DNA of 64,000 bases from Pseudomonas marincola. GTDB lineage: Bacteria; Pseudomonadota; Gammaproteobacteria; Pseudomonadales; Pseudomonadaceae. This document shows, piece after piece, positions 53,741 to 62,843 of the stretch. Both the position numbers and the translations under genes were made by a program. The stretch is from NCBI RefSeq assembly GCF_900116605.1, contig NZ_FPBC01000004.1:62001-126000 (forward strand), read 5' to 3'. Each line of letters starts with the position of its first letter. Positions within the stretch are counted from its first letter, which is position 1. The notes under the pieces were generated by a model. That model worked only from the letters and a program-made list of their open reading frames with translations. It was not told the origin of the DNA and made no database searches.

Positions 53741-54928
53741 ATGCAAACCTCGACGCTGACGCCGAGCGCAATCACGCCAGATACCTCCCGCACAGGCTTA
53801 CAGATTCTGATCATGGCGGTGGCCGCGTTTGTCATCGTGACCACAGAGTTCCTGATTGTCGGCCTGCTGCCTGCGCTCGCGCGTGACCTGAACATTTCCG
53901 TCGCGCTGGCAGGCCAGGTGGTCACACTGTTTGCCTTTACCGTCATGCTGTTCGGGCCCGTGCTAACCGCCAAGCTGGCGCAGGTTAATCGCAAGCAACT
54001 GTTCACCGGTATTCTGCTGATTTTTGCGGCTTCCAACGTGCTGGCCGCGCTCGCCAGCAATTTCTGGATATTGGCGCTGGCACGGTTTATCCCGGCGCTG
54101 TTTCTACCGGTTTTCTGGGGCACGGCCAGCGAAACAGCCGGACAATTGGCCGGGCCGAGCAAGGCTGGTAAAGCAGTCGCCAGGGTTTATCTGGGCATCT
54201 CCGCAGCACTGGTGTTCGGTGTGCCGCTGGGCACCCTTGCGGCAGACTCAGTGGGCTGGCGCGGTAGTTTCTGGATTCTGGCGGCGCTGTGCTTGCTGAT
54301 TGGCTTGCTGATGCACCTGTGCATGCCAACGCTGCCCTCATCGCCCAAACGCGCAGCAGGCGACAAGCAAACGACGATCCTCAGGGAGCCGCGCTTTCTC
54401 GCCCACGTGCTGCTCTCAGTCGTCGCCTTTACTGCGATGTTCACGGCTTACACCTATCTGGCTGACACATTGGAAAGCCTCGCGGGCATCCCGGCCAGTC
54501 AAGTTGGCTGGTGGTTGATGGGCTTCGGCGCTATCGGCATGATCGGCAACCAGATTGGCGGCAGCATGGTCGATAAAAGCCCGCTCGGCGCAATGCTGCT
54601 GTTCCTGTTAATTCTTGGCGCGGGCATGCTCGCTGCTGTGCCATTGGCCACAAATTCTATTGGGCTGGTGATCGCACTTATCGCCTGGGGCGTTGCCTAC
54701 ACCGCCATGTTTCCGGTGTGTCAGGTGCGCGTCATGCAAGCAGGCGCCAAGGCTCAGGCGCTGGCGGCGACGATGAATATCTCGGCCGCGAACGCCGGGA
54801 TTGGCTTGGGCGCGATTATTGGTGGCTTGGGTATCCGCCATTTTGGCTTGGCGTCGCTGGGCATTATTGCCACCGGCATTGCCGCCCTCGGCGTAGTCAT
54901 TGCATTGCTGATGCTGCGCCGCCAGTAA
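53741..54928 (+). CDS. MFS exporter, DHA1 (AraJ/PbuE-like)
   Basis: A 395-residue protein with 12 hydrophobic helices. TM1 carries FVIVTTEFLIVGLLPALARDLN, the DHA1 opening, followed by the TM2-3 loop AKLAQVNRKQL. This subgroup exports sugars, purine ribonucleosides or drugs; the substrate is unknown. AAAGG lies just before ATG at 53741. It is divergent from the LysR gene and converges on the beta-propeller gene, with a hairpin between them. Confidence 0.88.
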   Translation: MQTSTLTPSAITPDTSRTGLQILIMAVAAFVIVTTEFLIVGLLPALARDLNISVALAGQVVTLFAFTVMLFGPVLTAKLAQVNRKQLFTGILLIFAASNVLAALASNFWILALARFIPALFLPVFWGTASETAGQLAGPSKAGKAVARVYLGISAALVFGVPLGTLAADSVGWRGSFWILAALCLLIGLLMHLCMPTLPSSPKRAAGDKQTTILREPRFLAHVLLSVVAFTAMFTAYTYLADTLESLAGIPASQVGWWLMGFGAIGMIGNQIGGSMVDKSPLGAMLLFLLILGAGMLAAVPLATNSIGLVIALIAWGVAYTAMFPVCQVRVMQAGAKAQALAATMNISAANAGIGLGAIIGGLGIRHFGLASLGIIATGIAALGVVIALLMLRRQ

Positions 54929-54939
54929 CCGCTTGAACA

Positions 54940-54970
54940 CGCAACGGTGGGCGAACCTCCCACCGTTGCG
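54940..54970. terminator. Hairpin between convergent MFS and beta-propeller genes
   Basis: CGCAACGGTGGG (54940-54951) pairs with CCCACCGTTGCG (54959-54970) around a 7-base loop. Strong 12-bp stem without a U-run; a bidirectional barrier is plausible. Confidence 0.55.
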
Positions 54971-54978
54971 CTGACTCG

Positions 54979-55614
54979 TCATCCGCGGGGTCGGCGCACT
55001 ACCCGCACCTTGCCGCTGTTCCCCCCGCCGCAGAAGAACAGCTCGCCGCCATCCGACTCAAGCCCGGAAACACCAACGCCCTCAGGCATGACCATGCTTT
55101 GCAGGACTTCGCCCGACTGGGGATCGATCTGGCGTAGCTCGCTTTCATCACCCTCCCAGGTCCCGTGCCACAGCTGGCCATCGACCCAACTCACGCCGGT
55201 GACGAAGCGATTGGAGTCGATGCTGCGAATCAACTTGCCGGTTTCGGGATCAATCTGGTGGATCTTGCGCTCACGGTACTGGCCCACCCAAAGCGAACCC
55301 TCTGCCCACGCCAATCCCGAATCCTCACCGCCTCCCGGCGCGGCAATACTGGCAAGCACCGCGCCGGTTTGCGGGTCGAGTTTGTATATCTGTGTTTCCG
55401 CTATCTGATACAAATAGCGCCCGTCGAACGCCGTACCCGCATGAGCCGCAATATCCAGCGAGCGGAGGATGACACCGCTTTGCGGGTCGAGCGCATTGAG
55501 TTTGGCACCGGTCGCGACCCACACATGCGTGCCGTCGTAACTCACACCGTTGACGTGATCAACACCGGGGAAATCGGAAAACTCACGAACAATTTCAGCA
55601 CTGGAACGTTTCAT
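54979..55614 (-). CDS. Beta-propeller (YncE/PQQ-like) protein
   Basis: A 211-residue protein made of repeated blades of the type IYKLDPQTGAVLASI, IHQIDPETGKLIRSI and LRQIDPQSGEVLQSM, with Trp/Gly-rich ends (LWVGQYRE, LWHGTWEG). Five blades or so are visible, so it may be a partial propeller or may dimerise. There is no signal peptide, so it is likely cytoplasmic. Blades of this kind occur in virginiamycin B lyase-like and glutamine cyclotransferase-like proteins, but no catalytic residues are obvious. GAGG nine bases before ATG. It follows the winged-helix regulator gene by 35 bases and is probably cotranscribed. Confidence 0.75.
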   Translation of the reverse strand: MKRSSAEIVREFSDFPGVDHVNGVSYDGTHVWVATGAKLNALDPQSGVILRSLDIAAHAGTAFDGRYLYQIAETQIYKLDPQTGAVLASIAAPGGGEDSGLAWAEGSLWVGQYRERKIHQIDPETGKLIRSIDSNRFVTGVSWVDGQLWHGTWEGDESELRQIDPQSGEVLQSMVMPEGVGVSGLESDGGELFFCGGGNSGKVRVVRRPRG

Positions 55615-55649
55615 CGCTTAAAACCTCATCAGTGATCGAGAAGTCCAGA

Positions 55650-56867
55650 TTAATCAGTTGCCAATGAGACCGGGAGTAACAAGGTCGTCGCGAATCGCGG
55701 CACCGGTGAGGTGATCCAGCGACGCGCTCTGCCGTTGCCGATTGGCTTTATCAGCCCGGACGTCTCCAATGCATCCAGTGCCCGCTGCACACTGCGCTGG
55801 CTGATGCCCAATGCCATGGCCAAGGCCGAGCTGGACCAAGCTTGCGCATCACTCAGCAATGCCAGTATGGCGCCGTTTTTGTCAGTGACAGGTCGTGCCA
55901 GCACCGCGATTTCGTCAGCACGCGGCTGCAGAACAAAACCGTTGGCAGTCGCCTTGATCGCGGCCATTTCGCCTAACAAACCGCGGAGCCGGCCGATCTC
56001 TACGCGCAGTCTGGCGCGGTGGGTTTCATCACTGAAGGTGCCGCGAAACGCGCGCTCATAAAGCGCTGCCCGGGCAATATCCGCAGGCCACGCCTCAGCC
56101 AGAGCATACGCCAACGCAAACAACACGGGCCGGGTGGCCAGTGATACCCGTGTTCGCGAGTCGCTGATCGCATAACAACAGGCATCAACCACCAGCGCCG
56201 AAGAGGCGTGCAGCGCTTCTACCTCATCAAGCAACAGCGGCTGCGCCTGCCCGCCTTTCAGCAGCCGGGCAACTGGTTGATTGATCACCCGCAAGGTGTT
56301 TTCCACCTCGCTCACCAGTGCCGCAATAGCCGATTGCCGCGCAGAATGCAGCGCCCGCTCGAGTGCGTCGCGTGCGGGCTGCGCCTGTAAGCGCCGCATG
56401 GCAATGCCCGCAACAACCAACTCACAGGCTGCTTTCAGGGCCGCAGACAAACGCCTGCCATCAAGCTTGACCAGCGCCTGCTGCGCCTCATCCAACCGGC
56501 CGAGCAATAGCCAGCGTCTGGCTTGCAGATAATACGTGTGCGCCGCATTTTCAAGATCAGCATGAGCCTCCAGAGTGGCCCGCGCGCTCAGCAAAGCCTG
56601 AGTCGGCCAATTCAGATCTCTGTCGGCAAGGGCGACTTCGGCTTCAGCCACTGCGCAGCGTGCACGAGCCATTGTCTCCCGGGGCGAAAACGTCTGGCGG
56701 GCTTTGCGCAGCAGTATTTTCGCCCGCGCCAAATCACCCAGCTGCGCCATGGCAATGCCGCGCAACGCCAGTGCCGGCGCATCATCACGCAAGGCAACCC
56801 GATTCAGCGCACCTAACGCATCGCCCGCCGCCAGTGCCTGCGCCGCCGCTGTAATCAGTGAATCCAT
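55650..56867 (-). CDS. TPR-like and winged-helix transcriptional regulator
   Basis: A 405-residue protein. The N-terminal 200 residues are helical, Ala/Leu-rich TPR-like repeats (GDALGALNRVALRDDAPALAL; GDLARAKILLRKARQ; GRLDEAQQALVKLDG); the C-terminal part has a winged helix (AILALLSDAQAWSSSALAMALGISQRSVQRALDALE) followed by GNGRARRWITSP. It looks like a transcription factor with a protein-interaction N-terminus. ATG at 56867 is chosen; the in-frame start at 56888 adds seven residues and neither has a strong ribosome binding site. It is the upstream partner of the beta-propeller gene. Confidence 0.78.
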   Translation of the reverse strand: MDSLITAAAQALAAGDALGALNRVALRDDAPALALRGIAMAQLGDLARAKILLRKARQTFSPRETMARARCAVAEAEVALADRDLNWPTQALLSARATLEAHADLENAAHTYYLQARRWLLLGRLDEAQQALVKLDGRRLSAALKAACELVVAGIAMRRLQAQPARDALERALHSARQSAIAALVSEVENTLRVINQPVARLLKGGQAQPLLLDEVEALHASSALVVDACCYAISDSRTRVSLATRPVLFALAYALAEAWPADIARAALYERAFRGTFSDETHRARLRVEIGRLRGLLGEMAAIKATANGFVLQPRADEIAVLARPVTDKNGAILALLSDAQAWSSSALAMALGISQRSVQRALDALETSGLIKPIGNGRARRWITSPVPRFATTLLLPVSLATD

Positions 56868-56997
56868 TGCTTCGCACCACGCCCGCAATCATTTCGCTAG
56901 AGCCTTAGCAGAAAAACTCGTCGTGCATCATTCAAGCAGCGATTGCCGCCACGCTCCAGTTGTTGGCAGGCACGTGATGCAACAGGCTCACAGCAAA

Positions 56998-57040
56998 ACG
57001 GGGACGGGCCCGGTCGCTTGCTGACCAGAGCCGTCCCCGT
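56998..57040 (-). terminator. Terminator of the MHYT-GGDEF-EAL gene
   Basis: ACGGGGACGG (56998-57007) pairs with CCGTCCCCGT (57031-57040). Read on the minus strand, the stem is followed by TTTTG. The remaining bases of 56868-57118 show nothing else. Confidence 0.75.
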
Positions 57041-57118
57041 CTCTTTGCTTGCATCATCAACTGCAGCCGGCTCAGCGGTGTTCAGATTGGGCCGATTCAG
57101 ATTGATATGAGCGCCACT

Positions 57119-59293
57119 TTACCCAGCTGCCACAGCATCATTAGCCATTGCGGTGTTTGCAGCCAAACTGTTGATCAACTTGTTTGCCGGCATGGGCCTG
57201 CCCAGGAAATATCCCTGCAAGGTGTCGCAACCCAAACGCGTCAACAGTTCCTGTTGGCCAGTGGTTTCCACACCTTCAGCCACGATTCGCATGTCGAGGG
57301 TTTGCCCCAGCGCGATGATTGCTGAAACGATCGCTGCATCATTATTGCCTTGCGCCAACTCAGTGACGAAACCACGGTCGATTTTCAGCTCATTGGCGGG
57401 CAGCCGCTTGAGGTACAACAGGCTGGAGTAGCCGGTGCCAAAGTCATCGATGGAAATACTCACACCCAGTGCCGACAAACGATTGAGCACCTCAAGGCTG
57501 GCCTCGGCATCGCGCATGGCGGTGGACTCGGTCACTTCCAGAACCAGATGGCGTGCATCGAGCGAATGCCGCGCCAAAGCGTCACGTACAACATCGATCA
57601 AGCTGGCATGGGCCAACTGAACTGTCGAAAGGTTTACCGCTACGCTCCAGCTGGTATGGCCTTCGTCATGCCATTGGCGAATTTGCCGGCAAGCTTCATC
57701 AATCACCCAGTTGCCAATCGGGATAATCAACCCGCTTCTCTCTGCGAGTGGCAAGAAAATATCGGGTTGAATCAGACCATGCTCAGGGCTTTGCCAGCGC
57801 AACAGCGCTTCGACGCCAATCATCGGGCCTTTCGGTGCGAGCATTTTTGGTTGGTAGTGCAAAAGGAATTCATTGCGCTCAACAGCATTGCGCAACTCTT
57901 GTTGCAGCTGCATTTGCTCGTGCGCGTTGGCGTTCATCTTGCTCTCAAAGAAGCAGTATCCATTACGACCGGTTTCCTTGGCGTGATACATCGCCGCATC
58001 GGCGTTAATCATCAGATCGTGCGCGGTCTTGCCATCATGCGGGAATAGTGCAATGCCAATGCTTGCACTCACATTGAGGGCGTTACCGGCGATGCTGTAA
58101 GGCTTGTTGATGGTGTCGATCAAACGTTGCGCCAATGCCGCTGCGTCTTCAGGAGCGCTCGGATCAATCAACAACACGAACTCGTCACCGCCTATGCGCG
58201 CCACCGTATCTTCAACCCGCTTGGTATTCAGAATCCGCTGTGAAACTTCCATAAGCAGGCGGTCACCCGTGTGATGCCCATAAACATCGTTGACCGCTTT
58301 AAAGCCATCCAAGTCCATGAACAGCACCGCAAAGGGGTAACGCTCGCGTGCTGACTTATTGATCGCCTGTTCCAGGCGGTCGTTAAGCAGCAGTCTGTTC
58401 GGCAACTTGGTCAGGGTGTCATGCAGCGCCAACTGCAAGAGTTCGCTGTTGGCCCGGTCCAGGGAGGTGGCGAGGATATTGGTGCGCACATCCAGCATCG
58501 AAATAATCAGAGCAATGGCAAACACAGCCAGGCTCACAACAATCACCAGCACCGCCAACCACTTGGTATCAATGCCACTGTTCGCCGCGCCGCAGAAACT
58601 CCCCACCGGGAACTGCGCAGCCGCCATACCGGTGTAATGCATACCGACAATGGCGCAGCCCATCACCAGCGATGCACCAATACGCGCGTAGGTATTCTTT
58701 TTGCTGTCACTGCGCAGGCGGAAGGCAATCCACAACGATGCCCACGAAGCGAGAACGGCAATAACAATCGACAACACAAACAGCCACGGGATATAGACCA
58801 CGCCTGGCGTCATCATCATTGCGGCCATGCCGGTGTAATGCATGGCGGCGATGCCTGAGCCCATCAACAAGCCGCCAACCCCGAGCCGCACGCCGGGAAG
58901 ATTGTGCTGGCAAACCAGCCACAGCGCAAAGGCCGAGGATACGATAGCGATCAACAACGACAGCACTGTCAGCGTGACGTCATAGCCCAGCGGGATGGGC
59001 AAACTGAATGCGAGCATGCCGATAAAGTGCATCGACCAAATCCCAAAGCCCATCGCAAACGAGCCGCCCGCCAACCAGAGCGCAGATGATTTGCTGTATT
59101 GGGACTTGCCCGTGCGGGACGTGCCTGTAGAGGACGTGCCCGTTCGGGACATGCCAGTAGAGGACGTGCCCGTGTGGGACGCCCCTCTGGAACTGGAAAC
59201 ACGCCCAGCCATGTTCAGGGCAGTGTAAGACGCGAGAATGGCAACAATCAGAGAAAAGATGACAAAAACACTGTTGTAACTGCTGGCAAGCAT
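57119..59293 (-). CDS. MHYT-GGDEF-EAL c-di-GMP enzyme (MucR-like)
   Basis: A 724-residue membrane protein. The MHYT sensor has its motifs at MHFIG (88-92), MHYTG (151-155) and MHYTG (218-222), in about seven helices to residue 267; MHYT domains are thought to bind a metal and sense a diatomic gas. The GGDEF domain is intact (GGDEF 368-372, with inhibitory site RVED 359-362) and the EAL domain keeps EALLRW and DDFGTGYSS, so both activities are possible. The P. aeruginosa relative MucR controls c-di-GMP for alginate. A Ser/Thr/Gly repeat of about 34 residues is inserted between TM1 and TM2. Confidence 0.93.
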   Translation of the reverse strand: MLASSYNSVFVIFSLIVAILASYTALNMAGRVSSSRGASHTGTSSTGMSRTGTSSTGTSRTGKSQYSKSSALWLAGGSFAMGFGIWSMHFIGMLAFSLPIPLGYDVTLTVLSLLIAIVSSAFALWLVCQHNLPGVRLGVGGLLMGSGIAAMHYTGMAAMMMTPGVVYIPWLFVLSIVIAVLASWASLWIAFRLRSDSKKNTYARIGASLVMGCAIVGMHYTGMAAAQFPVGSFCGAANSGIDTKWLAVLVIVVSLAVFAIALIISMLDVRTNILATSLDRANSELLQLALHDTLTKLPNRLLLNDRLEQAINKSARERYPFAVLFMDLDGFKAVNDVYGHHTGDRLLMEVSQRILNTKRVEDTVARIGGDEFVLLIDPSAPEDAAALAQRLIDTINKPYSIAGNALNVSASIGIALFPHDGKTAHDLMINADAAMYHAKETGRNGYCFFESKMNANAHEQMQLQQELRNAVERNEFLLHYQPKMLAPKGPMIGVEALLRWQSPEHGLIQPDIFLPLAERSGLIIPIGNWVIDEACRQIRQWHDEGHTSWSVAVNLSTVQLAHASLIDVVRDALARHSLDARHLVLEVTESTAMRDAEASLEVLNRLSALGVSISIDDFGTGYSSLLYLKRLPANELKIDRGFVTELAQGNNDAAIVSAIIALGQTLDMRIVAEGVETTGQQELLTRLGCDTLQGYFLGRPMPANKLINSLAANTAMANDAVAAG
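59090..59191 (-). repeat. Minisatellite insert in the MHYT domain
   Basis: Alternating copies of a 15-base unit of the form GGACGTGCC(C/T)GT encode TGTSS/TGMSR/TGTSS/TGTSR (residues about 41-62). It falls in the loop between the first two helices, where relatives go directly from MAGRV to the second helix. Confidence 0.75.
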
Positions 59294-59720
59294 GAAACAC
59301 CTATTGGGTGCAGACGACGAAACGGCACCATTGACATCAAATAGCCACTATATACGCAACACCATTGCCAATCCCACAAAATTTACAGTGTTTTTTTAAC
59401 GCCGAAAACTGTGCAATAGAGGCCTCTTCGGGCATATCGGCCTGCTTCTTGATTTACTTTACGAAAGATTTTCCAAAAGCGATCAACGGTAGAAAATCAG
59501 TCCATTTCTCAGGACGGCTCAACGCTATTGGCCTACCAGCGAGTTGCTGTTGCTGGCGTAGATCACAGTTTTGCAAGCCTCTGGCAGTGGCACGCCTTGT
59601 GTCGGCAATTGTGTGATTGCGGTTAGCCCTAGCCAGCGCTGCTGGCTCTAGAATTGGCGCATCGAGTCAACGACTATCGCGCTGATTTTCAGCATGGATT
59701 TACCCCACAAGGATTGTGCA
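59294..59720. other. Intergenic region between the MHYT gene and the small lipoprotein gene
   Basis: 427 bases without a convincing gene. It must hold the leftward promoter of the MHYT gene and the rightward one of the next. The only clear structure is AGCCAGC-GCT-GCTGGCT (59631-59647), a perfect 7-bp hairpin flanked by CTAG on both sides, 70 bases before the downstream start. Confidence 0.5.
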
Positions 59721-60089
59721 ATGCTCCACCTCCACGCGCTCTGTCTCACCTTTACCGGATTAATCACCGCCTGCCTGTCTGAACGAGTCGGTGCAACCGG
59801 CATGGACAAATCTCTGATCCAACCACCAATGGCCTCGGCCAGCATGGGGCTTACAGAAATCAAGGCGGTGAGTATTGAGCGCCGGCTGAGCCAGGGTGGC
59901 CGGAACACTCAACTGTTGACGCGCTTGGTCGCCATACCCGGACGCAACCACGAACCCAGTCATTTTATTGCCGCAGCCAAGACGCGCCATGAACGGGTCA
60001 GCTTTAATGTCACATCGATTAAAACCATGCCGGCCCCTCATCCGGGTTATGTGCCAGGCGCGTTGTTGACGCTGCGCATCGGAATTTGA
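59721..60089 (+). CDS. Small putative lipoprotein, unknown function
   Basis: A 122-residue protein beginning MLHLHALCLTFTGLITAC. The hydrophobic start and ITAC resemble a lipoprotein signal, though it lacks the usual basic residues. The remainder is hydrophilic and beta-like (SHFIAAAKTRHERVSFNVTSIKTM; PGYVPGALLTLRIGI). AAGGA eight bases upstream supports ATG at 59721; a start at 59694 would bury the hydrophobic stretch. No family recognised; it stands alone between two non-coding stretches. Confidence 0.6.
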   Translation: MLHLHALCLTFTGLITACLSERVGATGMDKSLIQPPMASASMGLTEIKAVSIERRLSQGGRNTQLLTRLVAIPGRNHEPSHFIAAAKTRHERVSFNVTSIKTMPAPHPGYVPGALLTLRIGI

Positions 60090-60173
60090 TCAGCGGCCAG
60101 CGCCCTGCATAGCTAATTAGCGGGCAAGGCGTATACTCGCGCCCCCTATTCCCCCAGCGCCTGCCGGATCATC

Positions 60174-60440
60174 ATGACCACAAAACAAACGCCCGCCCAG
60201 TCACTCGAGCCCCAAGCGATTTCGCCGGAGGCAGCTATCAACGAGTCGACGCCTGAAGCGACTGGCGAACCCAACAGCAAGCCGGTTATTCCTGCCTTCA
60301 AATTCCCGTTCTCACCCGCCACATTTGCGCCGGGCAAGAACGACAATCAAGCGTGGCACGGCAAAGGTCATAAATCCGCCCACGAAAAGAAGATCGGCCC
60401 CGCACCAAACGGCACCCGTCGTTCGATGGGCAAACGCTAA
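60174..60440 (+). CDS. Small conserved Pseudomonas protein with basic C-terminus
   Basis: An 88-residue protein with an acidic, disordered-looking first half (TPAQSLEPQAISPEAAINES) and a basic Gly/His/Lys-rich second half ending in APNGTRRSMGKR. Short pseudomonad proteins sharing the C-terminal PxGTRRSMGKR ending are familiar to me as hypothetical proteins; nucleic-acid binding is a guess from charge. It is followed at once by the tandem repeat array. Confidence 0.65.
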   Translation: MTTKQTPAQSLEPQAISPEAAINESTPEATGEPNSKPVIPAFKFPFSPATFAPGKNDNQAWHGKGHKSAHEKKIGPAPNGTRRSMGKR

Positions 60441-61732
60441 GGTCTGCATTTTCGGCCACACCGCGCGCGGATCGCCGTCATCCAAGCGATGTTTGAGGTT
60501 TATTTCTGAGGATGGAATCCACATCGCGATTTGCGTCATGGCGGTGGTCTGTGTTGCGCGGATTGGTTTTGGTTTTATGGCGGTGCGGGATTTTGCGTTG
60601 GTCTGTTGATTGGGCGATTGCATCGCCTTGACGGATTGCGGTGCTGCGCACGCTATCCATCCTCCGATTGTCCGGTTTTCCGGTTGTCCGGATTTGGGTT
60701 CCGGTTTGGATGTGGAGGATGGAATCCGCAACGCGGCTTCCGTCATAACGGCGGGGCTGTGTTGCGCGGATTAGCTTTGGACTTTTTGGCGGTGCGGGGT
60801 TTTGCGTGGGTCTGTTGATCGGGCGATTGCATCGCCATGACGGATTGCGTTGCTGCGCACGCTATCCGTCCTCCGATTGTCCGGTTTTTCGGTTGTCCGG
60901 ATTTGGGTTCCTATTTGAATCTGGAGGATGGAATCCGCAACGCGGCTTCCGTCATGGCGGTGGGGCTGTGTTGCGCGGATTGGCTTTGGATTTTTGGCGG
61001 TGCGGGATTTTGCGGTGGTCTGTTGATTGGGCGATTGCATCGCCTTGACGGATTGCGGTGCTGCGCACGCTATCCATCCTCCGGTTGTCCGGTTTTTCGG
61101 TTGTCCGGATTTGGGTTCCGGTTTGAATGTGGTGGATGGAATCCGCATCACGGCTTCCGTCATGGCGGCGGGACTGTGTTGCGCGGATTGGCTTTGGGCG
61201 GTGCGAAATTGTGCGTGGGTCTGTTGATTGGGCGATTGCATCGCCTTGACGGATTGCGTTGCTGCGCACGCTATCCATCCTCCGGTTTTCCGGTTTTTCG
61301 GATCACCGGTTTCGGTCCTTGTTTGAATGTGGAGGATGGAATCCGCATCGCGGCTTCCGTCATGACGGCGGGGCTGTGTTGCGCGGATTGGCTTTGGGCT
61401 TTGGGCGGTGAGGGATTTTGCGTTGGTCTGTTGATTGGGCGATTGTATCGCCTTGACGGATTGCGGTGCTGCGCACGCTATCCATCCTCCGGGTTTTCGG
61501 TTTTTCGGTGTTCCGGTTTCGGTTCTGGGTTGAATGTGGAGGATGGAATCCGCGTCGCGGCTTCCGTCATGGCTCGCCACCGGTTATACGGGGTCGGCAT
61601 ATTATCGGCCGGCGATAAAATCTCTCTGCGCAACGCATCGGCGTTTGGTGGCTGACCGGCTTTGGGCTACGGTTTGCAGATGGACTTTAGTACTCTGAAC
61701 GTCCGACCCTTGAACATCGAACAGGCGGCGAT
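60441..61732. other. Gene-free stretch dominated by a tandem repeat array
   Basis: About 1.3 kb between the 88-residue gene and the FUSC gene. Frames of up to 272 codons are open on both strands, but the repeat unit is not a multiple of three, so the frames shift from unit to unit and no product would be repeated. I treat it as non-coding. The array itself is at 60508-61573; the last 160 bases should contain the FUSC promoter. Confidence 0.75.
60508..61573. repeat. Array of about five 201-209 bp direct repeats
   Basis: Units begin at GGGCGATTGCATCGCC: 60612, 60821, 61029, 61230 and 61437 (periods 209, 208, 201 and 207), preceded by a half unit from 60508 and ending with a truncated unit near 61573. 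Each unit has a perfect hairpin GGCGAT-TGC-ATCGCC (changed to GTATCGCC in the last), a CCGGTTTTCCGG-like tract, GGATGGAATCCGC, and TTGCGCGGATTGGCTTTGG. The units differ mostly by point changes and small deletions. No known repeat class is recognised. Confidence 0.9.
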
Positions 61733-62800
61733 TTGCACACTCTTCGTATCCGCACTTTTTTGCACAAACTGGTTCGCCCGGTTACTGATCCGTACCGGCG
61801 TTATCGCAATGCGCGTTATATCCATGCGGGACGTATTTCGGTCGGGTTGCTGGTATCCATTTTGCTCACCACCGGCATCAGTGTGCCCCACGGTGAATGG
61901 GCTTCGGTGACCATGCTGGTGGTTATTGGCGGCTTGCAGCATCACGGCAATATTCGCCGCAAGGCCGCAGAACGTGCGGCAGGAACACTGATCGGCGCTG
62001 GTTTGGGTTTGCTGTTGGCTATCCAGCACGACTACCTGCAAATGCCAGTGCTGACGTACACCTTGATGTCGTTATGCTGCGGCGTGTTTGCCTATCACGC
62101 CATCGACAAGGGCGGCTACATCGCCCTGCTCTCGGCCATCACCCTGTTTATCGTCGCCGGGCATGGCGATAATCCGCTGAGCATTGGCATTTGGCGCAGC
62201 CTGAATATTCTGATTGGTATCGTCCTGGCGCTGCTGTTCTCGTTTGCTTTGCCGCTCTACGCGTTTTATTCCTGGCGCTACAACCTGTCGGGCGCACTGC
62301 GTGATTGCGCGGCCATTCATAGTCGGATTATTTCCGGCAAGCCGGTAACGGGCGATGAGCATCAGGCGATTCTCAATCGCCTGAACAAGACAATGGTGCA
62401 ACTGCGTTCATTAATGCCTTCGGCGGCCAAGGAAATGCACATATCCATGACCCGCATGGACGCGATTCAGCGCAGTTTGCGCATGTGCATCAGCACGTTG
62501 GAAATTCTCGCGCATACCCGGCCGAATGACGAACAAGGTTTGGCGTTATTGCAGTCCGCGCTGGGCGCAGAGAATCGCAGCATCAGGCGCTTATTGGTGG
62601 GCATGGCGCGTGCACTGCGCATCGGCTCGGCGAATGCGATCAGCAAGCAACGCCATCCGCTGGAAAAACCGCTGCACTTTGAGGCCGACACCATTTCCAG
62701 CCTGGGTGGCTACATACTGCTGACGCATGAGTTGTCGGCAACACTTGAAGGCATGCGTGAACAACTCGCCGATACCGCGAAAAAGTGGAAGGCCCACTAA
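61733..62800 (+). CDS. FUSC-family (YccS-like) inner-membrane protein
   Basis: A 355-residue protein of the fusaric-acid-resistance/aromatic-acid exporter type. It has six hydrophobic helices in the first 185 residues (VGLLVSILLTTGIS; WASVTMLVVIGGLQHHGNIRRKAAERAAGTLIGAGLG, the FUSC signature; VLTYTLMSLCCGVFAYHAI), then a helical cytoplasmic domain. The only start codon in frame before the first helix is TTG at 61733, without a clear ribosome binding site, so the start is uncertain. It converges on uvrB with 43 bases between the genes. Confidence 0.82.
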   Translation: MHTLRIRTFLHKLVRPVTDPYRRYRNARYIHAGRISVGLLVSILLTTGISVPHGEWASVTMLVVIGGLQHHGNIRRKAAERAAGTLIGAGLGLLLAIQHDYLQMPVLTYTLMSLCCGVFAYHAIDKGGYIALLSAITLFIVAGHGDNPLSIGIWRSLNILIGIVLALLFSFALPLYAFYSWRYNLSGALRDCAAIHSRIISGKPVTGDEHQAILNRLNKTMVQLRSLMPSAAKEMHISMTRMDAIQRSLRMCISTLEILAHTRPNDEQGLALLQSALGAENRSIRRLLVGMARALRIGSANAISKQRHPLEKPLHFEADTISSLGGYILLTHELSATLEGMREQLADTAKKWKAH

Positions 62801-62843
62801 TCGCAATCACTGCGCGGGAAAACCGCCCGCGCAATAAAAGCGA

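Noticed and set aside
60508..61573. CRISPR array
   Set aside because: The repeated unit is the whole 200-bp period; there are no short repeats with unique spacers and no cas genes nearby.
60771..61655. Long open frames (up to 272 codons) on both strands across the repeat array
   Set aside because: Unit lengths of 201-209 bp shift the frame from copy to copy, starts lack ribosome binding sites, and the products are low-complexity reads of the same repeats.
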